A stretch of DNA of 64,000 nt. Source: Juglans regia. Its lineage: Eukaryota; Streptophyta; Magnoliopsida; Fagales; Juglandaceae. The translations under genes and the position numbers were made by a program. The stretch is taken from NCBI RefSeq assembly GCF_001411555.2, contig NC_049909.1:13078686-13142685 (forward strand), read 5' to 3'. The first letter of the stretch is position 1; every line of letters begins with the position of its first letter. This document shows positions 9,112 to 21,065 of the stretch, piece by piece. A model generated the notes under the pieces. It was given only the letters and a program-made list of their open reading frames with translations, ran no database searches and was not told where the DNA came from.

Positions 9112-11095
9112 TCAAAAAGAAGATTATTATATATGATTAATTTAACCCAAAAAGGGGGAAAAGATCCTCATTGCCGGTGTTGTCAAATTAACCAAAAATG
9201 ATTTAAAAAGAGTAAAAAAAATGAAAAGATTATTATTGCAGTTGTGAAATGTTTCTTCCGGCGAACTAATTAATAAATTTATTATATAAAAAAAATATTT
9301 ATTATAAAGTAGATCATTTAACATATTACATCAAATTACATTAATTTTTAAATTTATTTTTATAACGTTCACACGTGAATCTACCACTTCTCATTGTACT
9401 TATTTATTTATTTTTAAGGAAAAAGATGACCACACCTCTATTTATTAATAATAAAAACTCTCTTTCAAGCAGGAGGACGATGATGATTACAACAATAATC
9501 CCAACCAAAGTTTCAACCAAAACAAAAAAATATCACCTAACGTCTAACATAAAGAATATCCCATCTATATGTACGAATGAGACTCCTAAGTGTGTGTTTG
9601 GATATTGAAGTGAGTTAAGTTGAGTTAAGTTAAGATGATAAAATATTGTTAAAATATTATTTTTTAATATTATTATTATTTTAAAATTTAAAAAAGTAGA
9701 ATTATTTATTATATTTTGTATTGAAATTTGAAAAAATTGTAATGATGAATTGAGATGAGTTTGGCAACCAAACTCACCCTAAGCCTCCCCGGACCAAACT
9801 ACTCTCCAAAGAAATCCTAAGTTCCTCCATTAGTCCCATGTTTAGTTGAAAAATCCGCCTCCATGTTTGCTTCTCTAAACACATGCCTAAACTGAATATT
9901 AAGAGAAGAAATAATAGACTGAAGTTCTTTCTAAAAATCCCATAAATACCAATAATTACAAGTCCCGAGATAAACAACCCACCAAGACACTTCTCATTAT
10001 GCTTAAAGTTCATTATTAGATAGATCTAATTGGATTAAAATCGTGGGTTGTGACGACATTTCCGTGAACATTTAATTAAGATAGATCATAAACTGTCCAC
10101 AGTGCTACCTATATCCACCATGATTTTTCAGAATTCTCAATCTGCAAAGTGGTTCTGGTGTTGTGGTTGGTGTTATGAAAAGTCCGAGCTTGGGCTTCTA
10201 CTGCATGTCGACAAAAAATAGGCAACCAGCTTTCTTAGTTCAGCCTGGCTTCAAAATGTGCGAGTATATAGGATTATTTTGACTTATGATAAATCATGCA
10301 AAAATAATGCTTCCTTCTCATATAAAATATATATATGGATTGATTTTGTTTCTCTGTGAATATCTGAATCGATTTCATGCCTAGCTTGGTGGCAATTTTT
10401 ACATGTTTTCTGTTGCAAAAGTTTCCATCTTTTCCATATAAATTTAAGTCTAGTACCTTCGATTATTGCAGAATATGTTTGCTGCTGGAACTGATACTAC
10501 TTACACAGTCCTAGAGTGGGCAATGTCAGAACTCTTAAGGCACCCTAGAGTCATGAAGAAACTGCAAGATGAGGTAAGGGGGATTTCCCAAGCAAAAACC
10601 AGCATAAACGAGAAAGACATAGAGAAAATGCAGTACTTGAAAGCAGTGACCAAAGAGACCCTTCGGTTATATCCTCCATTCCCATTATTAGTTCCCAGAG
10701 AATCAACCCAAGATGTTGAAGTAAAGGGCTATCACATTGCTGCTGGAACCATAGCTTTCATTAATGCATGGGCAATTGGAAGGGACCCTGCATTGTGGGA
10801 AGAACCTGAGGAGTTTCGACCCGAGAGGTTCTTGAATTCTTCTATAGATTTCAGAGGACATGATTTCCAACTGATCCCATTTGGAGCTGGAAGAAGGGGA
10901 TGCCCAGGAATCACATTTGCCATGGCTACCAATGAGCTTGTGTTGGCCAATCTTGTGCACAAGTTTGATTGGGCATTGCCTGGTGATGCATGTGTGGAGG
11001 ATTTGAACATGACCCAATGTATTGGTCTTACCGTCCATAGAAAAGTTCCCCTCCTTGCTGTTGCAAGTACTCCTACGTATAAGTCGGGGAAATAA
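8136..11095 (+). CDS. Cytochrome P450, CYP71 family-like, gene 1 (two exons)
   Basis: Exon 1 is 8136-9074 and exon 2 is 10472-11095, joined in phase 0 by a GT-AG intron of 1397 bp at the usual CYP71 position. The 520-residue product is typical A-type P450 length. Visible: an ER membrane anchor (about residues 10-30), a proline hinge PPSPPKLP (39-46), the oxygen-binding I-helix AAGTDTT (317-323), the K-helix ExxR in KETLR (375-378), FRPERF (428-433) and the heme loop [11 protein letters not shown] with Cys457. It should be an ER-bound monooxygenase using NADPH-P450 reductase; the substrate cannot be read from sequence. The first exon-2 residue is Asn where paralogue 2 has Asp, and GRRRAL replaces GSRPAL. 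Met8 is an alternative start. No lesion seen. Confidence 0.92.
9075..9112 (+). repeat. (CT)n microsatellite at the 5' splice site of P450 gene 1
   Basis: The intron begins GTACTCTCTCTCTC and continues as (CT)n to about 9108. The paralogous intron at 23742 begins GTACTCTTTCTCGATC, without the run, so the repeat expanded in this copy only. Confidence 0.8.
9588..9785. repeat. MITE-like repeat in the intron of P450 gene 1
   Basis: The segment starts TAAGTGTGTGTTTGGATATT and ends AACTCACCCTAAG, so its ends are roughly inverted (TTAGGGTGAGTTTGG on the other strand). Its interior (AAAATATTGTTAAAATATTA, then AATTTGAAAAAATTGTAATGATG) is shared with repeats at 16.4, 16.7 and 48.0 kb, which supports one dispersed family. 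Confidence 0.65.
9786..10015 (-). pseudogene. LINE RNase H C-terminal remnant inside the P450 intron
   Basis: The minus strand reads LQSIISSLNIQFRHVFREA followed by NMEADFSTKHG, the C-terminal signature of RNase H domains in plant L1-type ORF2 (..FREANMEADFLAKHG..). No other ORF2 domain remains, so it is a short, 5'-truncated copy. It has no role in the P450 gene beyond lengthening the intron. Confidence 0.6.
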
Positions 11096-11690
11096 TTCTA
11101 CTATTTATGGTGGTGGATAGCTATGTCAATGTGTTGCTTTGGAAATAATGAAATAATTTTACCATCTATAAGTCGGTTTAAAAACATATCATTTGTTGTA
11201 GAGAAGTGTTATTTATTATTCGTTTAATCATCATCCCCTGATATGGTATCAAATTAATGACCAATACCAAAGGTGTGTTCCGCCAACTCGATCTCCAATC
11301 GATTCAATCTCCAGCCCCTTAAGTTTCCACTTAAATGTATTATTCCTTCTGATCCGTTGCAGATGATTTGCAACAAAGAAATTCTGCTACGATACTAATG
11401 AGTAATCAAGCTTCAAGTTGATAAAGCTTGGATCGTCTATACAATGGAAAGCACCCTTCTTGAGCGATAAACCGCGTCTAGAAGACCACCGCTATTCAAC
11501 CCATGCAATATTATTCTTTCAAACGCTAAGGTAATTACCATGACTCAAAGGCCACGATATTTTCATCCTTACGCTTATGACTTGTCTGATCTACAATGAC
11601 AACTTCTTCCTTGAATAGCTCTCACTCAGCTTTATGAACACCATTGGGCTTTCTAGAATCAATCTCTCTTTCTGGGGGAGGAGGAGAGTG
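11096..11690. other. 3' flank of P450 gene 1 and leader of the CAP1 pseudogene
   Basis: 11096-11250 matches the 3' flank of P450 gene 2 (25184-25370), including GGAAATAATGAAATAATTTTACC-type sequence that may hold the poly(A) signals. From 11280 the sequence is less AT-rich and shows no open frame. It leads into a purine-rich leader just before the CAP1-like ATG at 11691 and may be the old promoter/5' UTR of that gene. Confidence 0.5.
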
Positions 11691-11742
11691 ATGGAGGAGA
11701 AGCCAATTGCTAGGCTAGAGTCGGCGATGGCTCAACTGGAGG

Positions 11743-11747
11743 CACTA
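11743..11747. repeat. Target-site duplication CACTA (left) of the gypsy element
   Basis: CACTA at 11743-11747 is repeated exactly at 15872-15876, directly abutting the two LTR ends. It duplicates coding bases of the CAP1-like exon. Confidence 0.95.
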
Positions 11748-12272
11748 TGTTATGATTTCAATTCAATTGTAATGAAATTTAATAGAAGGAATGGAGTGAA
11801 GATCGAATTATTTGGAAATTATGTAATATTATTGATAAGAGGGATTGTTCGAGGCAATCCTAGCCTCTAAGAACTTCAATGAGCATACATTTTTCAGATG
11901 ATTTTTCCCTCATCCGGTTTCTTGCTCTAATACTGTTCCCAAGGCTAACAAAGTAAACAAATATATATACTCTTAACATGTGTAAAGCAAATAACGGAAT
12001 TACAAAGAAATGCAAATGAAATAACATTAGTTTGAAGTGTGGAAATGACCCTAATAACTAAAAGGAAACACTATGTTTCAAGCTGGCAGTCTCTTGTGCT
12101 CCTTCTTCTCGCAAAATGTTGTATTCCATTGAATGCCAAAATGTTGTGTCCCACTTAGTGATACGATGCGTTTAAGTCCCCCTCCTTCTGCACGACAAAG
12201 ACAACTCTAGTCTTGACTAAACTAACACTTATGCTACTCAATTCCAAGTTCCACTCTGTGAGGCTCATAACA
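11748..12272 (-). repeat. gypsy 3' LTR (525 bp)
   Basis: Plus strand runs TGTTATGATTTC...CTCATAACA, giving TGTTATGA...TCATAACA-like inverted ends. It aligns end to end with 15348-15871. Confidence 0.92.
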
Positions 12273-12328
12273 CTCTCTCCCACTTAATGAACCTTACCCA
12301 CAAAGTGTGGGTAAAGTTCTTGAAGCTT

Positions 12329-15160
12329 CTAGAGGAGCTCCCAACTATTGTCTTCAGATGACGCCCCAACCCACTTGATTAATACTTTAGTGACAGAATG
12401 GTGGCCCTGGCGTTTGAGGAGTCTATCAAGAATGGCTTCAGGCTCGGGTTGTATCTCCCCACCTACGTTGATGGGGTGCAGGGAGGGAATGGATTGAATC
12501 TGGCTTCCAAGTTTCCATTTGAGGCAAGAAATGTGGAAAACATAGTTGATTCTTGAGGTGGCCAGTAGGTTGAGTCGATAGGCCACCTTCCCCAGTACTT
12601 GAATCACTTGGAAAGGCCCGTAGAATTTCGGTGACACTCAGGTTGTGTCGCACCATTAGAGAGTTTTGTCTGTAGGCTGCAATCAAAGGTAAACCTAGTC
12701 CCTTTTTCAAACTTCCTCTCAGTTCTCTTTTTATCCGCATAAAACTTCATTCAGTGCTGTGCAATTTCCATATTTTTCTTTCAATAGTCCCCTGATCTGT
12801 ATCTTGGTGCCTAGTAGTTGGTCAATAGAGTCCTTAGATGCAGTCCCTAGTATGTAGGATGTGAGTTTAGGTGAAGGGTAGCCATACAAGGCCTCAAAAT
12901 GGGAGATCTTGGTGCAGGTGTGTTATGAACTATCATACCACCATTTGCCCATAAGCGACCATTGAACCCAACCTTTCGGCTTAGATCCTGCATAACACCT
13001 TAAGTAACCCTCTAGGCACTAATTCAGGGCTTCAATTTGACCATTTATATCTGAATGGTAAGCTGAGCTATAGTTCAAGGACGAATCTTGCACGATAAAC
13101 AAGCTCTTCCAAAAGCAACTTAAAACACTGGGTGTCTGTTTGAGATTGTGGTCTTCGGGAGGCCATGAAATTTAAAAACTTCATTTTGGAACATGGAGGC
13201 AACCCTAGAAGCTGTGTAGGGGTGGGATAGAGCTAGAAAGTGACCATACTTTGTTAACCAATCAACCACCACCAAAATGACACTAGCACCCTCTGATAAG
13301 GGCAATCCCTCAATAAACTCCAGGGAGATCTCCTCCCAGGCTTGCCCTGGAATGGAGAGAATTTGGAGGATACTCGTAGGGGAGATTGTTTGATGTTTGT
13401 TAATCTGGCTGACATCACACTCTCTAACCAATTTTCTTTATATCTTTCTCCATCCATTTCCAAAAAAGGCCCTTCTTTGCACTATGATAGATTTTAAGAT
13501 ATCCCGAATGCCCTGCCTATGGATTCACATGTATAAATTGAAGGACCTTCTCCTTAAAATGGGAATTAGGGTCTAGTACAAACCTCCCCTTTTTTAGTAT
13601 GAGCCCTTGCTTGAAATGTAAAATCCTTGAGGGCTTCCTGATTATTCTGAAGTTTGGATAGAAGTTCCTTCAATTCAGGTGAGATAGAATAGCTAATTTT
13701 GAGCTCATCAATCTATTCATACTGGGGTCGGGAAGGAGATAATAGTCAACATCCCTTCTGATTTTTCTTCTTGCTCATGCTTTCTAAAAAGAGCATCCGC
13801 TATCTTATTCTCCATGCCCTTTTGTACTCAATTTGGAAGTTATAACTCATAAGCTTCGTAACTCATTTTTGTTGAACCACAATCCTCACCTTTTGCTCCA
13901 ATAAAAATTTTAAAGCATGTTGATCTGTTTTTATAATGAAGGACTGGCCCAATAAGCAGGGCCGCCACTTTTGCAAAATTGTAACAAGGGCCAACATTTC
14001 ATAGGTGGATAAAGCAATATTAGCCCTCCCTTCTAAAGCCTTGCTAAGATAGTCTATAGGCTGCCCCCTCTGCATTAGGGCAAACCCTATTCCACAACCA
14101 CTTGGGTCACATTCTTTGGTGAAAGGATGAGAGAAATTAGGTAACTTTAGTACTAGGGGGTGTGTTACACTTGCCTTGAGCTCTTGAAAAGCCTTGGTAG
14201 TTAGTACTCTCATCCTATGTAAATGAATTCTTTCTTAAAATGATAGTCAAAGGGATAGCAATGAGGCCATAGTATTTGATAAACTTCCTGTAGTACCCCG
14301 TTAAACCCGAGAATCCCCTAAAGGATTTGGTGTTGGTTAGAATTGGCCAATCAAGCATAGAAGCCACCTTTTTGGGGTCAACTTTTACCCCTTTTGCCGA
14401 TACCATATGCCCCAATGGTAGGGATTTTCATATATGAGAGATAAACCTTGAGAGATTTATATATGAGAGGGGTTCTACTTTTCATCACAATGGTAGCATA
14501 ATTCCCTTTTCCTCTTTTCATCCATTTGTATTGAGGATATTTTCCCTGTAGTTGTGGAGTATTTATGCCCTTTATTATGTGTTTATGCTTGTGGAATCCA
14601 CTGACTCAGGCTACTCCCTGACTAAGTGTTGCCATTATCTACCCAACCCTTTATTGATTTCTTGGCACTGGCGAAGTGTTCTTCCTAGATTTTAGCTAAA
14701 CCAAATGTAGCACTGAGATTCACAGGATTGAGCATTCAGATTGGAAGCTAAATCTCATCCTTGAAGCCACTAAGGAAGCAGCTTAGCTTATGTGAGTCCA
14801 AGAGCCTCTTCAGCTGATTCGACATAGCTTCAAATTGGGCTTTGTAAGCAGCCACTTTTGAAATTTGTTCAAGTCTTGTAAGTGCCTCCATGGGCTTATC
14901 ATAGGCAGTGGGTCCAAACCGGATTTGCAAGGCTCTAGTAAACATCTCCTAGGCACTGAATTGTCCACTCTCTATAGCATCTTGATGTGATATGAAGCCA
15001 TAAGCAAATGATGAGCAGGTTGGGTTTGATGGAAGTTAAAGTAATATGTGGCCTTGAAAATCCAACTTGTTGGATTTTCTCCATAAAAATGGAGGAATTC
15101 CAGTCTCATAGCTCTATTAGAGCCTCTGCGATGATCCTGGATCTCAAGATCTTGTTCCAA
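12329..15160 (-). pseudogene. gypsy gag-pol remnant (gag, RT end, RNase H, integrase, chromodomain)
   Basis: In minus-strand order: gag (15160-14748; FLHFYGENPTSWIFKA and RFGPTAYDKPMEALTRLEQ); the C-terminal edge of reverse transcriptase (14415-14215; FRGFSGLTGYYRKFIKYYG); RNase H (14213-13863; CDPSGCGIGFALMQ, IIKTDQHALK); integrase (13431-13120; WEEISLEFIEGLPLSEG, VVVDWLTKYGHF); integrase C-terminus and chromodomain (12637-12329; FYGPFQVIQVLGKVAYRL, VLIKWVGASSEDNSWE). Frames are broken between all blocks, and the RT active-site region is absent between 14748 and 14415. The C-terminal chromodomain places it with chromoviruses. Confidence 0.88.
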
Positions 15161-15347
15161 GTGTGGATCTCAATCAACCATTTGAGTCTAGTTGGTGATA
15201 ATGGCCTTCATCATTCGGTCAATTGAGCAAGTCTCTCCCTCATTTACTTACTCTCCTCTTGGGTTTCAACTTGCATTTGAAGTGCTTCCTGCTTTTGCTT
15301 AAATCAAGTGCCTTCTGCCATCAAGATCAGTGGCTTTAGATACCAAT

Positions 15348-15871
15348 TGTAATGATTCCAATTCAATTCTAATAAAGTTTAATGGAAGGAATGTAATGAA
15401 TATCGAATTCTCTGGAAATGATGTAATATTACTGATAAGAGGGATTGTTTGAGGCAACCCTAACCTCTAAGAACTTCAATGAGCATACATTTTTTAGATG
15501 ATTTTTCCCTTATTTAGTCCCTCCCTCTTATACTGCCTCCATGGCTAACAAACTAAGTAAATAGACTCTTGACACATGTAAAAGCAAATAACAGAATTAC
15601 AAAGAAATACAAATGAAATAACAACAGTCTAAAATGTGGAAATGACCGTAATAACTAAAAGGAAACACTGCATTTCAAGATGGCAGTCCCTCGTGCTCAT
15701 TCTTCTCATTAAACGCCGAGTTCCACTAAATGTCAAAATGCTATGTCCCACCAAGTGATACTCTGCGTTTAAGTCCCCCTCCTTTCTGCACAACAAAGCC
15801 AATTCTAGTCTTGGTTGAACTAAACACTTCACCTATTCAATTCCTAATTCCACTCCGTGAGGCTGATAACA
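15348..15871 (-). repeat. gypsy 5' LTR (524 bp)
   Basis: Plus strand runs TGTAATGATTCC...GCTGATAACA. It abuts the presumed primer-binding site on its inner side and CACTA on its outer side. Confidence 0.92.
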
Positions 15872-16092
15872 CACTATCGATCAGGTTCGGTTTGGGAGGT
15901 GTACTTGGGATAAAAGGAGAAACGACATCAAATCCATTGATTGTGGCATTTGTTGATCTAATTGCGTAGTATTTAAGTAGGGTTTCCAGCGTCGCTAAGA
16001 AGATTGGGGGATTAGTATCGAAGGCCACTAAGACACTGCAAAAAGCCTTTAATGTTCGGAAGGATATTCTCATCAAGGCCAAACTAACTCAG

Positions 16093-18242
16093 GTTCGGTA
16101 TTTTGTTAGTAAATAAGATAATTCTCGATGCATTTTAAGCTCTCTTGATATACAAAATTAGAAAAATTTCAATCTGTGTCGTCTGGCATTTGGTGCTTAA
16201 AACAATTTGAAACTGTGGATGCTCCTCCATAGATTAAACTGTAAATAAAATACATGAAATATAAATAAAAAAATAGACATCAAGATTTACATGAATCAAC
16301 ACTAAAGTCTAGAGAGATAGACGTCAAGATTTTGTAATTCAACACTAAGGTCTATGTCCACAAGTTTGAAATCCACTTTGTTCTCTATATAATGGTAAAT
16401 ATGCAGGTTTTGCAGGTTTGGGAGATGAGATAAGAATTTTGTGTTTTATTTGAAAGTTTAAAATATTATATTTTAATATTATTATTGTGTTGGGATTTGA
16501 AAAACTTGAATTGTTTATTATATTTTATATGGAGATTTGAAAAATATGTAATGATAAGATGAAATGAGATGAAAATTTTGTATTTCATCCCACCCCCAAA
16601 CCTGCAAGATACTTAGAATATCTTAATATATCTGTGAATAGTAGTGAAATGGTTTGAATTAAGATGTTTTATTGAGTTTTGAAAAATGAGAGACAAAGTT
16701 GAGTAAAATATTATAAAATTAAAAAATTATTTGAAAATTATTTTTTAATATTATTTTTATTTTAAATTATTTTTTAAAATTTATTGTTTTTTGTGTTTTA
16801 TTTGAGAGTTTGAAAAAGTTATAATAATTAGGTAATGATTAGATGAAAAAATTAAAAATTAAAAATTAAAAAATATTTTGTGTTTGAGTGATGTTTGATA
16901 ATGAAATATCTAAGAATACTTGAGAATAATTATGTTGTCAAACGGATCCGAAGAGTGAATATAGACCCTAGGTTTGTAGAAGTCTCCTCCTATCTCTCTC
17001 ATTTTTTCCCCTTTTAAGTTATCTCTTTTGTTTTATGTCTTATCCCACATTTTTAACCTCATTTCACTCGTCACTTTCCCCATTTTGCAAGTTATCAAAT
17101 TATCAGCTTTATTCTTTATCTCTTAACAGGTTTCGTCTTCTATTTTCTTGCTTGGTTATGAACCTTTATCATCATCATCTCATGGGTTGGATCACATGTT
17201 TATCTTATCCCCAACACTAACGGAACTTGAAAGTAAAAGACCAAGAAGACTTGTATGGATATTTCTTTTTTAATGCAAATTTGTTTGATCTTTGCACTTG
17301 GTTTGCAAAAGTTATAAAATATTTAAATTATTATAAAATAAAATTAAAAATTATATATAATTAAATATTTATACTTTGATTGGTGGGTCTACGAGAAGTA
17401 ATAATAAAGTTTAAACCAAAGTAATCACTATTATTTTAAATTAAACTTTGAATTGGTCATCAATGATACTTATGGTCTCAAACACGTGTAGTTCAAATTT
17501 TTGTCTATATCAGTTATCATTATCGATATAGCCATCTCACATTTTTATGTTTCAAACTCCACCAAACATGGATGTAGGTGTTAATTAGATATAACAAGTA
17601 AAACACAATTGAATTTGGCACGTTGTCAAACTACTACTTCTTCAAAGTTCAACCATTCTTGTAATTATTTCCTTTCATTTTCCATTTTATACTCAACTTG
17701 TAATAGTAGCTTTTATTTTATCATGTATTTTTGTCATTGTGTGGGTAAAATAAAAAAAATAAAAATAAAGACTCAAAAAAGAAGTGAAAATATATACCTC
17801 ATTCTCGTGTGAGCTCACCCACATGGAAAATAGGTGAAGGGAGAACCTTCCATATTGCTCTTTTGGTAACAAAACGAGAGTCCGTCATGAGAGTCTATGT
17901 AAAGAGAAATGTTATATATACAATTTTTTTTTTCTTTTAATAGAATGTGAGAGTGTTTTTTATAAGATGTAAGGTGTGAGATAGTAAATAGTGACTGATG
18001 AGAAGAATTATTCCTATACAAAACATGACCTTTATGTCTTCTACCTTGTAGTAGTTGCCTGATGGGAGACACATCTCGACACATTTATTATTAAATGAGT
18101 AGTACTATATATATGTATGATTTTACGCATAATATTATACATATTGAATGTCAACTCCATTTTATCCGTTTTTCTTTTCTAATTTGAATTTAAAAATTTT
18201 CATCATTTCAATAGTACTAGACATGTTCGCACATATTGAATC
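16093..18242. other. Intergenic, repeat-rich; no gene seen
   Basis: 16093-16400 is the presumed CAP1 intron. 16411-16606 and 16614-16945 are two MITE-like repeats (see separate entry). 16950-18240 is AT-rich with no coding domain I recognise; an ATG-led frame at 17035 is short and unlike any family. A stretch near 17890-18010 may contain another short inverted repeat. Confidence 0.5.
16411..16606. repeat. MITE with 12-bp terminal inverted repeats
   Basis: It starts TGCAGGTTTGGG and ends CCCAAACCTGCA, an exact 12-bp inverted pair, 196 bp overall. The interior (AATATTATTATTGTG, TTTGAAAAACTTGAATTG, GTAATGATAAGATG) matches the dispersed family in the P450 intron (9588-9785). A related copy follows at about 16614-16945. 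No clear target duplication. Confidence 0.7.
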
Positions 18243-18684
18243 TCTCTCCCCGTAAAAGAGTAGCAACCATCCCAATTTTATTGATTGCCCTTGCTTATGG
18301 TGGAGGAATACCGTGATAACAAGCAGGATACTTGGGACTTACAAAAATTTAATAAAACCATCCCAGACATAAAAAACCAATAAAATAAAAACAACCTATA
18401 CAATAAACTAAATAAATAAAACAATAAAAACCAATCTAAACATGCCTATTTTTAAACCAAAACCAATAAAGCAAAACCCCAAAAAAATTTAAATCCTGAG
18501 GCCAGGAAAACCCAAATTTTCAAGACGAAGAATACCTTTCAAGATCCGTGGCAAATTCTGATGTCCTTCGTAAGTAAAATTCCATCAAAACTCGCCTTGC
18601 CGTGCTAGAAAATCCGCCGCTTGATTACCTTCCCGAAATTGATGTACTACCCTAAATTGAACCCCTTCAAGAGCAGTACTATAA
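18243..18684 (-). pseudogene. LINE 3' remnant (RNase H C-terminus plus 3' UTR)
   Basis: The minus strand from about 18684 reads GVQFRVVHQFREGNQAADFL, then ARQGEF, then a stop and further readable frame to about 18505, followed by a 3' UTR to about 18243. The FREGNQAADFLA motif is the end of RNase H in plant L1-type LINEs. The 5' cut coincides with the start of the tandem duplication at about 18686. Confidence 0.7.
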
Positions 18685-19237
18685 TTTAAAAATGAGAATA
18701 ATACTTAAATATTAAATAATAAAATTTTATTGAAAAATTATGAGATGCAAAACAAATATTAATATTGTTTTGATTAATAATATCTATAAGTACTATAACA
18801 ATTTGAAATAAAATCTAATTTTTCTGTAAATCGAGTATCATCCCTTATTCATATATATGCTTCTTTCAATACTCAATTTTGAAAGCAAATAATACCATCA
18901 ATATCAAAATAAACATCATATTTTATAAATTAATATTCAAGAGTACTAATATATCATCATTTTGCTACTTCTATTCCAATTTCACTATTGTCTGAAAATT
19001 TTGTACATTTTGAGTAAGATTTTTTTTATTAAAACTTTTATATTTACTGGTTTTGTTTTTTTAACAAAATTTACCATTTAAGATTAATTTTATTTTAGCC
19101 AAAACTTTTTCCTTATTTTATGCTAACAAATATTTTTATGTAGTTTATTTTTAGGGTCATAATATTTTTTTTTTCTTTTTAGCGATGGCCTTAAGCAGTG
19201 GCCTTGGTTGCCTATCCCTTGAGCTAGGGCTACTTTA

Positions 19238-19576
19238 AGGGGATGTTTGGAAACAATTTTCATCTCATCTCATCTCATCTCATTTCTTTTCCAAACATTA
19301 TTTAAGCACAAATACTTTCAAACTAATCATTACAACTTTTTCAAACTTTTAAACAAAAAATAATTCAACTTTTTTAAATCTTAAAACAAAAATTATATTA
19401 AAAAATTATATTCTGACAATATTTTAAATTTATAATATTTTTTGTTCAACTTTTTATTTCTCTTTTCTCAAAACTCAATAAATACTTAAGTACTCAAACT
19501 ATCTCACTACTATTCACAAACCATTTTATTACTATTCATAAAATTTTCATCTTATCTCATTCTCCAAGCACCCCCT
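19238..19576. repeat. MITE copy in unit A
   Basis: Ends are AGGGGATGTTTGGAAA and, inverted, AGGGGGTGCTTGGAGA. The interior has CATCTCATCTCATCTCAT and ACTCAATAAATACTTAAG. It is the same element as 21066-21429, so it was present before the tandem duplication. Confidence 0.75.
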
Positions 19577-20728
19577 AAGCCTCTAAAAGTACTTGATCAA
19601 CATTAACAATTCTTCTAAGAGTTCTTTATCATTGGTTTAGTTATAAAAGAAATTGGACTGAAGTTGGATCCTTTCATTTTATTTATGCATCATTTCATCC
19701 AACGTGACCAAAAAACAACAAGTTGCATCCATGTATTAATACCTAAAAAAATAATCTTTTTTATATATATATATATATATCATCTTAACTTTCATGGAAG
19801 ATATGCAAAATGAAAATGATCATAGATCCATTGCCCTTGACCTTATGGAATGTTAGTTTGTTTGCTAGCTATTGGAGATCATGACCCCCGCGGCCGGGTG
19901 TTGCATGGCTGTCTGTTGATCAATATTTAACCAAAGATTGACTTAATTAATTAATGTACTCCATCAAAGTATATATATATTAATCATAGTTTACTTTGTG
20001 ATGGATGTTAAATTATGCCGACCAAACCTCGTAGATCGAATATTGTAACATGCATGCATGAGACGTTGTAACACAAAGTAAATAGGCTTTAAGATCATCT
20101 TTGAAATAATATATATATACAGTTTTGTTCTTAATTGTTAAGTTATGCCATCTGTTCAAGTGCTAAATGACAATAAATTAAAGTAATTTTAGATATCATG
20201 AAATCTTAAATGCCAAGATTAATATTACGCTTTCTTTTATTTATAAGATTTTTGTCATATTTTCGATCTCTGTAATTAAGCAAATGATCTACAAATTAGT
20301 AACAAATAGACTAAAATTAGAAATTAATAATTTTTTTTTTCTGCACATGGTGCACGACTAGTAATTTAGATAAGGAAGAAAGGAAAACCAGAGTGACTTG
20401 TTCGTAACGCTAAGATACAACTTTTATTAAGTTTCTCTCATTCCATTTAAAAAAAAAAAAAAATGGGGTCTACAATGGAAATTTATGTGAATTCGAAGTG
20501 TAACATACTATTTTTTTTTTAAAAGAAATCATATTTGCAGATTTAAGATATGTAAATGATAATAATATTTAAATAATAAATAATAAATTTTTATTAAGAA
20601 TTTCTGATATGCAAAACAAATATTAATATTGTTTTGATTAGTAATATCATTATAAGTACTATAAGAATGTGAAAGAGAATCTATTTTTTTCAGTAAATAA
20701 AGTATTATCCCTTATCTAGATATATATA

Positions 20729-20763
<35 letters not shown>

Positions 20764-21065
20764 TTCTTTTTACTACATGATTTTGAATACTTCTTTTTAA
20801 TACATAATTTTGAAAAAAAAATAATGTCATCAATATCAAAATAAACATCATATTTTATAAAATATTTAAGAGTAATATATCATCATTTTGCTGTTTTATT
20901 CCAATTTTACTATTGTCCGAAAATTTTGCATATTTTCAGTAAGATTTTTTTTAGTAAAACTTCTATATTTAATGGTTTTTCTTTTTTACCAAATTTTACC
21001 ATTTAAGATTGATTTTATTTTATGCAAAGGGGATGGCGGGGCCTTAGTAGCCTACTCTTGAGCCG

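Larger units (their letters stand above)
11748..15871 (-). mobile_element. Ty3/gypsy (chromodomain type) LTR retrotransposon, internally deleted
   Basis: The element is 4124 bp with LTRs at 11748-12272 (3' LTR) and 15348-15871 (5' LTR) and perfect CACTA flanks. On the minus strand a purine-rich tract (12290-12273, ..AGTGGGAGAGAG) abuts the 3' LTR, and TGGTATCTAAAGCC beside the 5' LTR is the likely primer-binding site. Gag, RNase H, integrase and chromodomain pieces occur in gypsy order, but protease and most of the reverse transcriptase are missing. The LTRs differ at many positions, so the insertion is not recent. Confidence 0.93.
11691..16092 (+). pseudogene. CAP1: Cyclase-associated protein 1-like pseudogene, exon 1, split by a gypsy element
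   Basis: The two halves are 11691-11747 and 15877-16092. Ignoring the insert, the frame reads through the junction: MEEKPIARLESAMAQLEAL, then SIRFGLGGVLG, a segment with PLIVAFVDLIA, then RVSSVAKKIGG and KAFNVRKDILIKAKLTQ. This is the N-terminal domain of plant adenylyl cyclase-associated protein (actin monomer recycling). A TAG stop lies at 15967-15969 at a position that is normally a sense codon. The exon ends at a CAG/GT donor at 16092, so this is a genomic duplicate, not a processed copy. No later exon was seen. Identification by motif memory, fairly sure. Confidence 0.75.

Noticed and set aside
17035..17220. Short gene at 17.0 kb
   Set aside because: 61-codon frame in AT-rich DNA with no domain, splice or promoter support.
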